Origin: Meconema thalassinum
Lineage: Eukaryota > Arthropoda > Insecta > Orthoptera > Tettigoniidae
DNA: 64,000 nucleotides
Direction: 5' to 3'
Assembly (NCBI GenBank): GCA_946902985.2
Contig: OX336392.1
Coordinates: 466,576,693-466,640,692, forward strand
Under the pieces are notes generated by a model. That model was not told where the DNA came from and made no database searches. It saw nothing but the letters and a program-made list of their open reading frames with translations. The translations under genes were made by a program, and so were the position numbers. Shown here piece by piece: positions 10,694-21,809 of this stretch; position 1 is the stretch's first letter; each line of letters begins with the position of its first letter.

Positions 10694-13600
10694 ATGGCAC
10701 TGTTACAGTGGAATTGTAACAGTTATGACAGGCATTTGACAGAGCTCCGTCAGCTTATTGCCCAATACGCGGCGAGTATAGTCTGCCTACAGGAAACAAA
10801 CCTCAGACCTGATCACGAGACTGTTCTGAGAGGTTTCCGACTATACTCTAAAGAGCGACAAGACGCCGCCCGGGCTTCCGGGGGCGTTTGTACCTTCATT
10901 CGCTCTGACTGCTATAGTGAGGAGTTTCCACTCGCCACTCCTCTGGAAGCTATTGCAGTTCGCGTGTCCTTGCCTGCTATGACAACTGTTTGTAACGTGT
11001 ACCTTCCACCGAACCAACCCCTTGATATTCATGACGTCTTAGATCTTGTTGATCAACTTCCAGTCCCTTTCCTACTCGTGGGTGATTTCAACTCTCATCA
11101 CCCCCACTGGGGATCACCATCTTCCTGCCCCAGAGGAAGGGACGTGGAAGGCTTAATCCAAGGGTTGGATTTATGTCTATTAAATACAGGGGAAGCTACA
11201 CATTTTAGCTTAGCGCACGGCACGTACTCACACATTGACTTGAGTGTGTGTAGCCGTGCGCTGGTCCCCTTATTTGGCTGGTATGTACACGATGACCTCT
11301 GTGACAGTGACCATTTCCCGATCGTTCTTACCCTTCTGAACCAGACGCCCGTTGAGTTCCCCAGTCGTTGGGTTCTTAAGCGGGCAAATTGGCCCTCGTT
11401 TCAAGAACGAGCTGTATTCGTTGATCTTGGTTGCCGGAGCGTCGATGACGAGGTACAGCACATCACCGATGTGCTTCTTGCTGCCGCCGAGGAGTCCATT
11501 CCATCCTTTTCTGGGACTCCTCGTCGCAAACTCGTCCCTTGGTGGACAGAGGATATTGCAGCGGCAATAAGAGACCGTCGTCGAGCTCATAAGCACTACC
11601 GTCGGCGTCCAACCATGGCCAATTTGGTGGCGTTTAAGAAATTCCGTGCCAAGGCACGGATTCTTATTCGCCAGAGTAAGAAACAATCCTGGGAACGGTA
11701 TGTGTCTTCTATTACGGCACATACCCCCTCCTCTCAAGTGTGGATTAAACTGCGACGCATTTCGGGAATTCAGACATCTTCTACTGTACCGGGAATTTCC
11801 ATTGCTAATGAACTGGTTACAGATCCTTATCGCGTTGCAAACCATCTCGCCTCGTATTTTGCGGATATATCCGGTTCCGGTAACTATGACCCTGCCTTCC
11901 TGGCCCTGAAGCGCGAAGCGGAACGTTTCCATCTTAGTTTTGCTTCCCGCGCTTCGGAGGAGTACAACGTGCCCTTTACGGAGTGGGAACTCCGCGGAGC
12001 GCTGGCGCTCTGCAGGGACACGTCTCCTGGCCCGGATAATATTCACAACCAAATGCTTAAACACCTTAACGATGAGAGCATTCGCTATTTGCTCAGGGTG
12101 TTTAATCGTATCTGGTTGGAAGGTGTGTTTCCAGCGCAATGGCAGGAAGGTATCATTATACCTATCCTGAAGCCCGATAAGGATCCCAAATTGTCAGGGA
12201 GTTAGAGACCTATTTGTCTCACAAACGGTTTGTGCAAGCTCTTTGAGAGGATGGTCAATCGGCGCCTGGTGTGGGTCCTGGAGAAACGGGGACTCCTGTC
12301 TGAATACCAGTGTGGTTTCAGGGCGTCACGGTGTACCAACGACCATCTGGTACGCCTGGAGACTGCCATACAGGACGCTTTTCTCCGGAGACAGCACCTA
12401 GTCGCTGTTTGCTTTGACCTCGAGAAGGCATATGACACCACTTGGCGTTACGGCATCCTCTCTACCCTGCATCAATGGAAATTCCGAGGTAACTTGCCGG
12501 TTTTTATTGCGAATTTTCTGTCCCTTCGCCTGTTCCGTGTCCGAATAGGGGGGACATATTCGCAATATCATATACAGGAAAACGGAGTCCCACAGGGATC
12601 GGTGCTTAGCGTAACATTATTTGCGATTGCCATAAACGGTATAGTCGCTGCTGCTGGTCCAGCAGTGGTACCGTCGCTATATGTAGACGACTTTGCTCTA
12701 CATTATAGTGCGCAAAATATGGCGGTCGCTGAACGACAGCTACAACAAGCTATTCGGAGAGTGGAACGCTGGACACTGGAGCATGGCTTTCGATTCTCAA
12801 CCGCTAAGTCCTCGGTTGTCCATTTCTGCCGAAAGCGCACCCTCCATCCAGTTCCTGAGCTTTATCTGGGCAATGTAGCTTTGCCTGTTGTTGCTGCGTA
12901 CCGGTTCCTTGGGCTCCTTTTCGATCAGAAATTGACGTGGGAACCACACGTGCGGTGTTTGAAAACTGCCTGCGCTAAGAAACTCAACATGTTGCGGTTT
13001 CTTAGCGGCACATCATGGGGGGCGGACCGCGTGGTGCTCCTGCGCTTTTATAAGTCACTGATTTTATCTAGGTTAGATTATGGCAGTGTAGCATATGGTT
13101 CGGCCCGTAAGTCAGTGCTTGTTAAACTGGACAGTGTCCACCACGGCGGTGTGAGGCTGGCGACGGGTGCCTTTCGGACAAGCCCAGTCGTCAGCTTGCT
13201 CGCCGAGGCTGGCGTACCTCCTTTACACCTGAGGCGCCAACAAGTACTGCTGACCTATGCTGCAACTATTCGACAGATGCCACTTCATCCAAGCTATCCA
13301 TGTTTGTTTTCCAATCCGAATCGCCGGCTGTATGATGTGCTCGCCCGAGCCACTCGGCCGGCGGGGATTCGCTTGGATGACTTATACCGTCAGTTCCGAT
13401 TTCCTTCTGTCTCCTGTATCGTCCGAGTACCTAGCAAGGCCCCTCCGTGGATGGTCTCTCGCCCTGATATCATCCTGGATCTGCACACCGGCCCCAAGTC
13501 GGACACGGACTCCTCCGTCCATCGGAGGTTGTTCCAGTCCGTGGTGACACGGTATCCGGGATCAGGGCTTGTATTCACGGACGGTTCGAGGGTAAACGAG

Positions 13601-14371
13601 AAAGTAGGCTGTGCATTTGTGGTTGAGGATCGTCGGTTTCTCTTTTCACTTCCCGAGGCGTGTAGCGTGTACACAGCGGAGCTCTATGCCATCTTAGAGG
13701 CTCTGCGGTACACGTTATCAGACGATCACCAGCACTTTCTTTTGTGTACTGACTCTCTGAGTGCGCTGCAGGCGATCGATGTGTGTTTCCCGAAGCACCC
13801 GTTGGTCCAGCGTGTGCACGACCTGCTCGTCAGTTCGCGTAACGCTGGAACCGGGGTGACCTTTGTGTGGCTTCCTAGCCACATGGGTATTGCGGGAAAC
13901 GAGCTTGCTGATCAGGCGGCGAGAGAGGCAGTCGCACTGCCCTCGCTACCGTATAAGGTGCCTGCTAGTGATGTGCGCTCTCAGTTGCGGCATACGATCC
14001 TGTCGCATTGGGAGGAGGCATGGCGTGCTACGCCTCCACCCAACAAACTGAGAGGCATCAAGGAGACAACGAAGGTGTGGAAATCTTCCTTCCGATCTCT
14101 CCGGAAGGAAGCTGTGGTACTCTATCGACTCCGGATCGGCCATGGGATTGCTACGCACTCCCACTTGCTAAAGAGAGAAGATCCTCCTGTGTGTACTTGC
14201 GGCGCCCACCTAACCGTGGCACACCTTCTCTTGGAGTGTTTGGATCTGGCCGATCTGCTCAGGACTCTTAAACTGCCTAATACCCTCTCCCTTGTTCTCC
14301 GTGATGACGAGCCGTCAGCTGACCTCGTCATCCGGTTCATGAGGGAGAGTGGTTACTTTTTTAAGTTTTAA
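10694..14371 (+). pseudogene. LINE F1 ORF2: EN-RT-RNase H polyprotein with one stop codon
   Basis: 1,226 codons in one frame, interrupted only by TAG at 12203-12205 (codon 504), where F2 and F3 have TAC. EN (residues 1 to about 225): WNCN at 6-9, Glu34 in QET, GDFNSHH with Asp131, SDHF around His207. RT: FDLEKAYD with Asp575, GVPQGS at 631, YVDD at 663-666. RNase H: Asp963 (TDGS), Glu996 (AEL), Asp1020 (TDS), His1063 and Asp1073 (SHMGIAGNELAD). A C-terminal CTCG...H...C motif starts near 1167. All catalytic positions I can name are present, so the stop is the only visible defect. It encodes the enzyme for target-primed reverse transcription. Confidence 0.92.
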
Positions 14372-14616
14372 GGTGTAGTTACGACTTTTAATTGTGGTTA
14401 AATCTGTTTTATGTTTTTTTATTGTGTTATGTATTGTATTGTTCCCTATGCCTTATTTGTTTTATCCTTTTTTACCATCCGCCTTTTATTCTTTTTATTC
14501 AAATAAGGCATAATTTTTGGGGCTCACTGTCTGTTTTATAAACACCATTTTCGCTTCATCCACGGCAGTGAGTTGTTTTTATCTACATCCTTTCATTTCA
14601 CGTCATTCCATTTCAT

Positions 14617-14672
14617 TAGGGGCCGATAACCTCGATGTTGGGCCCCTTAAAACAACAATTATCATCATCATC
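14617..14672 (+). repeat. LINE F 3' tail: hairpin and (ATC)n
   Basis: AGGGGCC pairs with GGCCCCT; inside, TAAC pairs with GTTG (GTTA in F2 and F3), then TTAAAACAACAATTATC and ATC repeats. The same tail ends F2, F3, T and all S copies. It is the likely recognition site for the RT. F1 has GTTGGGCCCC where the others have GTTAGGCCCC, which keeps the inner stem through a T-G wobble. Confidence 0.8.
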
Positions 14673-14913
14673 TTTCTCGTAAAGTGAACCTCCCACTTTC
14701 GTATAATGGAATATATGTCCATCTTTAAATCATTACTACTTCCTTGCTTTTTATAAATGCATAAGATCTATAGTATTTCACTCATTTCCATACAGTTTTT
14801 CCCATATTACTCAAATCTTTAATAAATAAAAAAATTTATCCACTCATTTATTTTCTGGGGTCTTGGTTCATCTCCCGATCAGTTCTTGAGTAATGACCTT
14901 CAATAAATTCTGG
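14673..14913. other. AT-rich spacer, no gene seen
   Basis: No reading frame or repeat I can support. It separates the F1 tail from the truncated LINE D. LINE D ends abruptly at about 14914, so a deletion or recombination boundary lies at its right edge. Confidence 0.3.
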
Positions 14914-16107
14914 CGCAGTATGGTCCGTTCTCTAACTCTACCTGTACGATAGTGGCCTCAACAAACTGCAAGTTATTTGGTGTAGGAATTCTATGGTGAA
15001 CCAGGTCCGATCGCACTAATATGGCTGTACCACCCCCAGGTCTACCTCCAGTGCGGTCGTCTCTATATATCTTGAAGCCAGGTATGTAGATTCTGTCTTC
15101 AGGCTTTGTCCAAGTTTCGCCTAGGAGGGCGATTTTTATGTCTCGGGCGACGAGCTCTTCATGTAGCCCCCCCAGGGGCTCACATCTAGTGGGAAGTGGG
15201 TTGGCGACCACGGGGCCCCAGCTGAGTCCGGCATTGCTTCCACTTACTTGTGCCGGGCTCCACTCTGTCTTCTTTCCTGTCGACCTCACTTGGTCAACTC
15301 TTGTTCTCTTCCGACCCCAACGGTATTAGGGTATCCGAGGCCTAGGGAGTCTTTTCCTTTCCCGCCTTAATTGGCCCTTGTCTCATCTTTTCTGATTCCC
15401 TCCTTCTGCGAGGGGTCAGCCTTCTTTTTCTTTTCCTATTATCTCCTGCCTTCTGCTCAAGGCCCTCAAGGAAGCCGGGTGTATGTAGCCCCACCACTTC
15501 TGGTGCGCCCTAGATAATGCTACACCCTCAGGGGCTCACGGCTGGTGAGTTCGGGAGTTGGCGACCCCGAGGGATTCCTGAGCTGGGTCCGTTTTCCCCT
15601 TTTGTCCCTTACCTTCGGGGCGGACCCTCTCCTCTTTCACTTTCCTATCTGCCTTTCATGGCTCTCCTTCCTTCCAAGTCCCTCAATCCGCATTCTTCGA
15701 GGGTTGAGGGCATTTCTATTCCTCCTGTCCTTTATTTGCCTTAATCTCCTTTAGTTTTCCATTTCTTCTTCTAGTATGTAGGTTGGTAGTTAGTTTTAGT
15801 TTTAAGTTTGCATTTCATTTTCATCTTCACGATCACCCAAACCATCAGGGGCCAATAGCCTAGATGTTAGGCCCCTTAAAACAACAATTATCATCATCAG
15901 TTTTAGTTTTAAGTTTACATTTCATTTTCATCTTCACGATCACCCAAACCATCAGGGGCCGATAGCCTAGATGTTAGGCCCCTTAAAACAACAATTATCA
16001 TCATCATCATCTTCATGTAGTTCTCCTTCTTGTTCTTTTAGCCTGAGGGTGTTCCAGGCCATGATGTTAATAGCAGTGACACCAGCTTGCGGATTAAGCG
16101 CTCCCAT
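14914..16107 (-). pseudogene. LINE D ORF2: endonuclease start only, split by an S element
   Basis: The minus-strand ATG at 16107-16105 overlaps the ORF1 stop by 14 bases. The frame runs MGALNPQAGV...MAWNTLRL to 16021, is split by an S element, and resumes at 15166 with ALLGETWTKPEDRIYIPGFK and GGGTAILVRSDLVHHRIPTP before breaking off at about 14914. Only the first third of EN remains; there is no RT. The EN is close in sequence to that of LINE A. Jockey-type by similarity. Confidence 0.8.
15156..16020 (+). mobile_element. S element, full copy with duplicated 3' end, in LINE D
   Basis: The insert spans 15167-16010 between direct repeats TCTTCATGTAG (15156-15166 and 16010-16020, sharing a T with the tail). 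The first 730 bases are a complete S element ending in an ATC tail at about 15898. A second copy of only the last 110 bases follows, beginning GTTTTAGTTTTAAG, with its own hairpin and ATC tail. One TSD pair surrounds the whole unit. No coding function is inferred. Confidence 0.88.
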
Positions 16108-17757
16108 TGAGGATGTATTGAGAGGCGGCGTCCATTAGGATAGTAAACCGCGTGGCGGTGTCAGGGGCCTCAATGAGGCGACAGAGGACGTCCTTCACGA
16201 GCTGGAATAGCTCGCGAAGGGAGGGATCAGACATGAGGCGCAGGATCTCAAACATGTCGTTTTGGGTGACAGGGGAGGGGGTAGGGGTGGGTTAGCAGGT
16301 GGAGCTGGAAGTGGCGCCTGGCTTGGCTGACCGAAGGCTGGGAAATTGATCAGATTATTGATCGGTGCGGTAGGAGTGGTGTCAGTAGGTGGGTTTGAAG
16401 GGGTAGAGTTTGCGGCGGTAGGGTTAATAGCATTTGCAAAGCTGGTGCCATTTCGAATTTTATTTCGAGGTGCCACTGGACCAGATGGGGCCTTAGGTGC
16501 GCCGGGTAGACGGGAGTTGAAGGTGCTGATTAGTTTCTTATACTCGGCACAGCCCCTGTAGTTGGCTGTGTGTCTTTCTCCGCAGTTAGCGCACTTGGGC
16601 GGGATATCTCTTTTACCATTTTGAGGGCACTCGCTAGCTCTGTGGCTAAGTGAGCAGATGTCACATCTGGGCTGGCAGTGGCATCCATTGGATGCGTGCC
16701 CGTACTTCTGGCATTGGAAGCACTGAACCGGCCCTGAGGGGCCCTGACATTGGCTGACGTCGATTGAGCAGTAGAGGAGAGACTTAACATTATAGATGTT
16801 AATCTCTGGGTTAGTTGTGCTGTGGACTACCATGAAGAGGGGTAGTTTGCGTGAACGGTCATTTGTGGCCGTGAGCTGGCACACTCTGTCGACTTCAAAA
16901 CCCATGGTGGTAAGGGCTTGATGGATTCTGTCGGTTGAGGTGGTTTCATGGAGGCCACGGATGACCACTTTCCTGGTGTTTTTGGGTGTACTTGGGCGGG
17001 TATGGAACTCCCCCTTAGATGCGATGAGTAAGGTGGTGAGTAGGCGGTGGTCGCTTTCAGAGGTTACTGTCACCCTGGTGGAGTTGGGCATGGTTTTGAG
17101 TTTGAATGAAACCAGCCCATTGTCGTTGAACAAGTCGATGAGTTTGTTTATATCTTGGACATTTTTGATATAAACAGGGTGGATGTGTGGCTTAGCTGTT
17201 TGAGGAGCGGGCTGGGCTTTAGCAGATGTGTTAGAGGTACCCGCAGTGGGCTGAATTTGGATGGGAGTCTCCCCGGAGAATTGCTCTGTGGGAAGGGTCT
17301 TTAGAGTCTCGAAGGGATTTTTATCGAGAACCAGATCCTTGGAGGCGATCAGTTGGGTCAATTTCCTTCCGGAGCTCTTCTTCTGGACAATCCATGGGTT
17401 AGGATTATGTTCCTGGTCCTTCTTGTGGTGATTTTCTTCTTCAGAAGAGCTGTCGTACCCTGAGGAGGAAGGTCGGGAGGTTAGTTTCTCCGAGGAGGAG
17501 GGAGTAGAGTTTGTAGTGGCTTCTGCCGATGTATTTGAGGGGCATGGCGTTGAGTCGTCAGGGAGGTGCTCAAGTTGTTCTGCCTGGGGCGTAGTTGGAG
17601 TCCTTATGTGGGCAAGTTCCGGGCCGGGCCGGTTCATAATGTCTGTAGCGCGATCGTCCTGGATTTTGTTCCTAGAGCGCGTCATGATAGGGGATGTGTC
17701 CCCTGCCATATGGGCAGGGGCTTTGAGAGGTGTGGTGAAATTTTTCTTTATGTTCAA
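16094..17757 (-). pseudogene. LINE D ORF1 (zinc-knuckle protein), nearly complete
   Basis: The minus-strand frame from 17757 is open for 520 codons to 16195, but the conserved C-terminus (FEILRLMSDPSLREL...) is in another frame ending at TAA 16096-16094, so there is a frameshift near 16260-16290 in a Pro-coding C-rich run. Order: Ser/Thr-rich N-terminus; a domain ending HPVYIKNVQDINKLIDLF; an RNA-binding-like segment (KVVIRGLHETTSTDRIHQAL, MGFEVDRVCQL); knuckles CFQCQKYGHASNGC, CDICSLSHRASEC and CANCGERHTANYRGC; a Pro-rich linker; a helical end. It is the best-preserved Jockey-type ORF1 here. Confidence 0.87.
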
Positions 17758-18627
17758 CAGGCAGTGTGTATCCCTAGCAGTTCTGTAGATGGGAGGGCAG
17801 TAGGTGCCAGGGGGGGGGGGGGGAGCCTCTCACGCCCTAGGGCGGCGGTGAAAAGAAAATAACAAACGCGCAACAGAGATAGTATGACAAGCTGTGAGCG
17901 GGTAGGTACTTCCCTGGCTGAATAGCCCGAGATACGGTGAGTTTACTTTTTAAAACCCTATTACGATGGCCACTGAGGGTGACAGAGAAGGGGGGGAACC
18001 TATACTACACCTAGCCTGTGTACCACGGCGCTAAACTATGCGCGACCTACCGGCCGTGGTACACCGAAGAGGTTGCCGGCCTCCAGGCCCGATGTGCTCT
18101 CGGCGAGGCGTCGATCAACAGTGAGGCCGCGCTATTCTCTGGCTAGCTGGCAAACCCACGAGTGGGGTTGCAGTGTGCAGGGACTGGTGTTCTATTGAGC
18201 TCCTTTTACCCTTGAAGATTGAAGATATTTGGTTTAATATAAATTTAAAAAGAAAAATAAAATTTTTATTAGCCTCCTGATCCTTTAATATTGGGCCAGG
18301 CAGGGCAATGGTGAGAGAAGGTGAGAAAATGGCAGTAAGGTGATCAGAAGTTTGTCTTTATCTTGGATTGTAAGAGATAGCGTGCAGTTTTAGTTCATAC
18401 AGTTCCGAGTTTATGGCCAGCAGTGACAGCCTCAGCAGTGGTAAAAGATATTTCTCCAAGATGGGGTCATGCGCCATGTTACCTTAGAAGTTGTGAGTGT
18501 GTAAAAACGGTACCTAGATGTTGTGGGTATTTGCATTAGTGCTCCCATGGTTTATCAGGTGGTAGTATTGATAAATTTGCCTTGGGGTACTTATCAGGGC
18601 TGAGTGTGTGTGTGCGCTGTATAATTA
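17758..18627 (-). other. Probable LINE D 5' untranslated region
   Basis: No coding frame. It holds a run of G at about 17808-17822 and a perfect 12-base inverted repeat GTGTACCACGGC / GCCGTGGTACAC (18018-18029, 18053-18064). The part at about 18500-18610 resembles 37530-37640 (GTAAARAACGGT..., CTTATCAGGG), suggesting related leader regions. Directly upstream of LINE D ORF1 in its orientation. Confidence 0.4.
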
Positions 18628-18677
18628 GCAGGCAGTAGTAGTCCGCACGAGATAACTCTGACTTCGCTACTGCCTGC
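18628..18677. repeat. Hairpin module, 11-base perfect stem
   Basis: GCAGGCAGTAG (18628-18638) pairs with CTACTGCCTGC (18667-18677). The loop sequence TAGTCC...ACTCTGACTTCG is shared with the hairpin at 21619-21671, where one stem pair is changed on both sides. It sits at the boundary with repeat Y. Confidence 0.65.
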
Positions 18678-18678
18678 C

Positions 18679-19350
18679 TTTTTTTTTTCGGGGGGGGGGG
18701 GGCGAAAAGGTACCCGCACCCCCCGCGTGACACCCGACCTTACTACTGGTGCCTCCGACATGCAGTTAATCTACGATAGTAGAAGAGAAAGCATAGGGGA
18801 TTGGATAAAAGGAATGTCTTTTAGGACTTAGTGCCTGTCCCATCGCGGTCGCGATCTACCAGGCATAATTAGTAGATATTAACATAGGTATATATATGTT
18901 TATATATGAGCACATATAAATATGTACTCATATATAAGGGTAAGATTGTAGGGCCAGGGAAAACCGCATAGGCAGAAAGGAAAGATTGCCTACACGTAAA
19001 ACCTGGCGGCTTGGTTATTGCCACATGCAAGGATAATGTGGGTATGGAAATGAGTAGGTTTTGTTAGTACGGGAGGTGTATCATGCAACAGTTGCAAAAT
19101 CAGTTTCCTCGCCGAGATTAGTATATATGGGAATCAGTTGGCTTGGCACTGCTGGGACTAGCGCGTCCGCAATGGCGGACGAACTGCACGTCCGGGGTTA
19201 GGTTCGGAGCACAGTCCGCCCGCCTAGAGCGTCCTAGTACCAAGTCTCCGTGATCCGGAGAGGGGAGCCACGCCTGCGAACAGGGGCTTCTTCTCTCGTG
19301 TCCTGGACATTGCTCATGGTTGTTATCGGTCACTCCTCCGCTGCATACAC
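18679..19350 (+). repeat. Repeat Y, copy 1
   Basis: Shared in the same orientation with 60539-61170. It opens with T10 C G13 CGAAAA, then matching blocks include CCGCGTGACA, CTGCCTCCGACATG-like, GGCCAGGGAAAA, CATAGGCAGAAAG, GATTGCCTACA and AAAACCTGGCG, and TCCGATCCGGAGA-like near the end. No coding frame shared by both copies was found. It could be a LINE leader or a non-coding mobile element. Confidence 0.6.
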
Positions 19351-19757
19351 TCGTCCTGAAACTATAAGCTAATGATTATTAATAGTCCCTCCCTTGGCTA
19401 TCCTTTCGGCAAGCCAGGGGAAGGGTTTTTAAAACTAACTAATGTTTTTTTTTGCCTTAACTAAACTTAACCTGCAACAAAGAAACAAACTGAAACAGAC
19501 AGACAGACGTGCATATGGACATAGACAATTAATTGCTACACATAAATATATACACTTCATGTATGCAGCAAGGGGAGCGCGTGCGGCCGCCTTGTTGGCC
19601 TGAGCCGTGACCAAGGACTTCCATGGGAATGTGGAGTTGGGGTTATCCATGGGAGAATTCCATGGGATGTGTATTTGGTGGGTGACATTTGTGTTGTATG
19701 TCCCTGGGGTTAGTGCCGCTTTGCGCTACTCATAGCACCTACCTTTCCTGACTTTAC
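19351..19757. other. No gene seen
   Basis: Mixed-composition sequence between repeat Y and the S dimer. A minus-strand frame of 71 codons at 19435-19650 has no recognisable motif and no second copy. I do not support it as a gene. Confidence 0.3.
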
Positions 19758-21221
19758 CTCCCCTCAGGGGCTCACATCTAGTGGGACGTGGGTTGGCGAC
19801 CACGGGACCCCAGCTGAGTCCGGCATTGCTTCCACTTACTTGTGCCGGGCTCCTCTCTGTCTTCTTTCCTGTCGACCTCACTTGGTCAACTCTTGTTCTC
19901 TTCCGACCCCGACGGTATTACGGTATCCGAGGCCTAGGGAGTCTCTTCCTTTCCCGCCTTATTTGGCCCTTGTCTCATCTTTTCTGATACCCTCCTTCTG
20001 CGAGGGGTCAGCCTTCTTTTTCTCTTCCTTTTACCTCCTGCCTTGTGCTCTAGGCCCTTAAGGAGGCAGGGTGTATGTAGCCCCACCACTTTTGGTGCAC
20101 CCTAGATAATGCTACACCCTCAGGGGCTCACGGCTGGTGAGTTCGGGAGTTGGCGACCCCGAGGGATTCCTGAGCTGGGTCCGTTTTCCCCTTTTGTCCC
20201 TTACCTTCGGGGCGGACCCTCTCCTCTTTCACTTTCCTATCTGCCTTTCATGGCTCTCCTTCCTTTCAAGTCCCTCAATCCGCATTCTTCGAGGGTTGAG
20301 GGCATTTCTTTTCCTCCTGTCCTTTATTTTCCTTATTCTCCCTTAGTTCTCCATTTCTTCTTCTAGTATGTAGGTTGGTAGTTAGTTTTAGTTTTAAGTT
20401 TGCATTTCATTTTCATCTTCACGATCACCCAAACCATCAGGGGCCGATAGCCTAGATGTTAGGCCCCTTAAAACAACAATTATCATCATCATCATCACAT
20501 CTTGTGGGCGTGGGTTGGCGACCACAGGGCCCCAGCTGAGTCCGGCATTGCTTCCACTTACTTGTGCCGGGCTCCTCTCCGTCTTCTTTCCTGTCGACCT
20601 CACTTGGTCAACTCTTGTTCTGTTCTGACCCCGACGGTATTAGGGTGTCCGAGGCCTAGGGAGTCTCTTCCTTTCCCGCCTTAATTGGCCCTTGTCTCAT
20701 CTTTTCTGATACCCTCCTTCTGCGAGGGGTCAGCCTTCTTTTTCTCTTCCTTTTACCTCCTGCCTTGTGCTCAAGGCCCTTAAGGAGGCAGGGTGTATGT
20801 AGCCCCACCACTTCTGGTGCACCCTAGATAATGCTACACCCTCAGGGGCTCACGGCTGGTGAGTTCGGGAGTTGGCGACCCCGAGGGATTCCTGAGCTGG
20901 GTCCGTTTTCCCCTTTTGTCCCTTACCTTTGGGGCGGACCCTCTCCTCTTTCACTTTCCTATATGCCTGTCATGGCTCTCCTTCCTTCCAAGTCCCTCAA
21001 TCCGCCTTCTCCGAGGGTTGAGGGCATTTCTTTTCCTTCTGTCCTTTTATTTGCCTTATTCTCCTTTAGTTTTCCTTTTTTTTTTCTTCTAGTATGTAGG
21101 TTAGTAGTTAGTTTTAGTTTTAAGTTCGCTTTTCATTTTCATCTTCACGATCACCCAAACCATCAGGGGCCGATAACCTAGATGTTAGGCCCCTTAAAAC
21201 AACAATTATCATCATCATCAT
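19758..21221 (+). mobile_element. Head-to-tail dimer of S elements
   Basis: Unit 1 runs from CCCCTCAGGGGCTCACATC to a hairpin and ATC tail ending at about 20496. Unit 2 starts inside the S head at CACATCTTGTGGG (about 20495), lacking the first dozen bases, and ends in a tail at about 21221. No TSD was found around either the pair or each unit. The right neighbour is a LINE RT fragment. Either unit 2 was a target of unit 1, or a dimeric RNA was copied. Confidence 0.85.
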
Positions 21222-21443
21222 CTTCTTGGTGAAGAGTACCGCCTGGCTTTTGTCAACGTTGACTTTTATCCGCCAGTCTCGGAAATAGGGTTCCAGGGCC
21301 CATAGCGCTTCCTGCAGCCGCTTACGGATGCTGGCTATGCGGAAGTGTTGGGCTGTCATTGCCGAGTCATCAGCATAGAGGTATAACGTAGTTAATGCTC
21401 GTGCTGGTGTTGGCATGTCATTGATGTACAGGCTGAACAGCAC
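21222..21443 (-). pseudogene. LINE reverse transcriptase fragment
   Basis: The minus strand reads MLFSLYINDMPTPAR..., LYLYADDSAMTAQ, and ends KVNVDKSQAVLFTKK at the S tail. This is the RT segment from just after the GVPQGS motif through the YADD catalytic pair and the following motif. It is closest in style to LINE G (FADDTAMSAQ, KSQAVLFTKK). Both ends are truncated. Confidence 0.75.
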
Positions 21444-21531
21444 GCCTGCCGTGAGCCGTGAGCTTGTTTATAAATATGCTTGTTTTGGAAAGCGCGCTGC
21501 AGTGTGCGCTGCGCCCTGATTGGCTGTGACT

Positions 21532-21671
21532 GGCTGGCAGTGGGATCGCTACTGCCGGCCGTGTGTTAGTAGTTTAACTGAGTTTGAATTGCGCGCTGCG
21601 CGGCATATGGCTATGATTGGCTGGCAGTAGTAGTCCACGCGAGTTATACTCTGACTTCGCTACTGCCAGCC
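21532..21671. repeat. Two hairpin modules related to 18628-18677
   Basis: First: GGCTGGCAGT (21532-21541) with ACTGCCGGCC (21551-21560), one wobble pair. Second: GGCTGGCAGTAG (21619-21630) with CTACTGCCAGCC (21660-21671), perfect. They lie in two imperfect direct repeats that also share GCGCGCTGC and GATTGGCTG (about 21490-21545 and 21590-21630). Confidence 0.65.
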
Positions 21672-21809
21672 GTGAGGTTATTGTTTGTTGTTATATCCGA
21701 TCGTGAGGCTGTTTTTGGATGCTTGTTTTGTTGAGCCACGTGTATTAGGGTGTATTGCGGTTCGATTTAGGGCCACGTGTTTGGAGTTTTGTAATTAGTA
21801 TTTTGTGTT

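Larger units (their letters stand above)
8550..14672 (+). mobile_element. LINE F copy 1 (F1): full-length I-type non-LTR retrotransposon
   Basis: About 6.1 kb with all expected parts: a structured 5' untranslated region (8550-9183), ORF1 with zinc knuckles, a 34-base gap, ORF2 with EN, RT and RNase H, a 3' untranslated region of about 300 bases, and the AGGGGCC...GGGCCCCT hairpin tail ending in (ATC)n at about 14672. It aligns end to end with F2 and F3 and differs from them by only a few percent by eye. Unlike F2 and F3, I find no TSD. An RNase H domain after the RT places it with I-type LINEs rather than Jockey. Confidence 0.92.
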
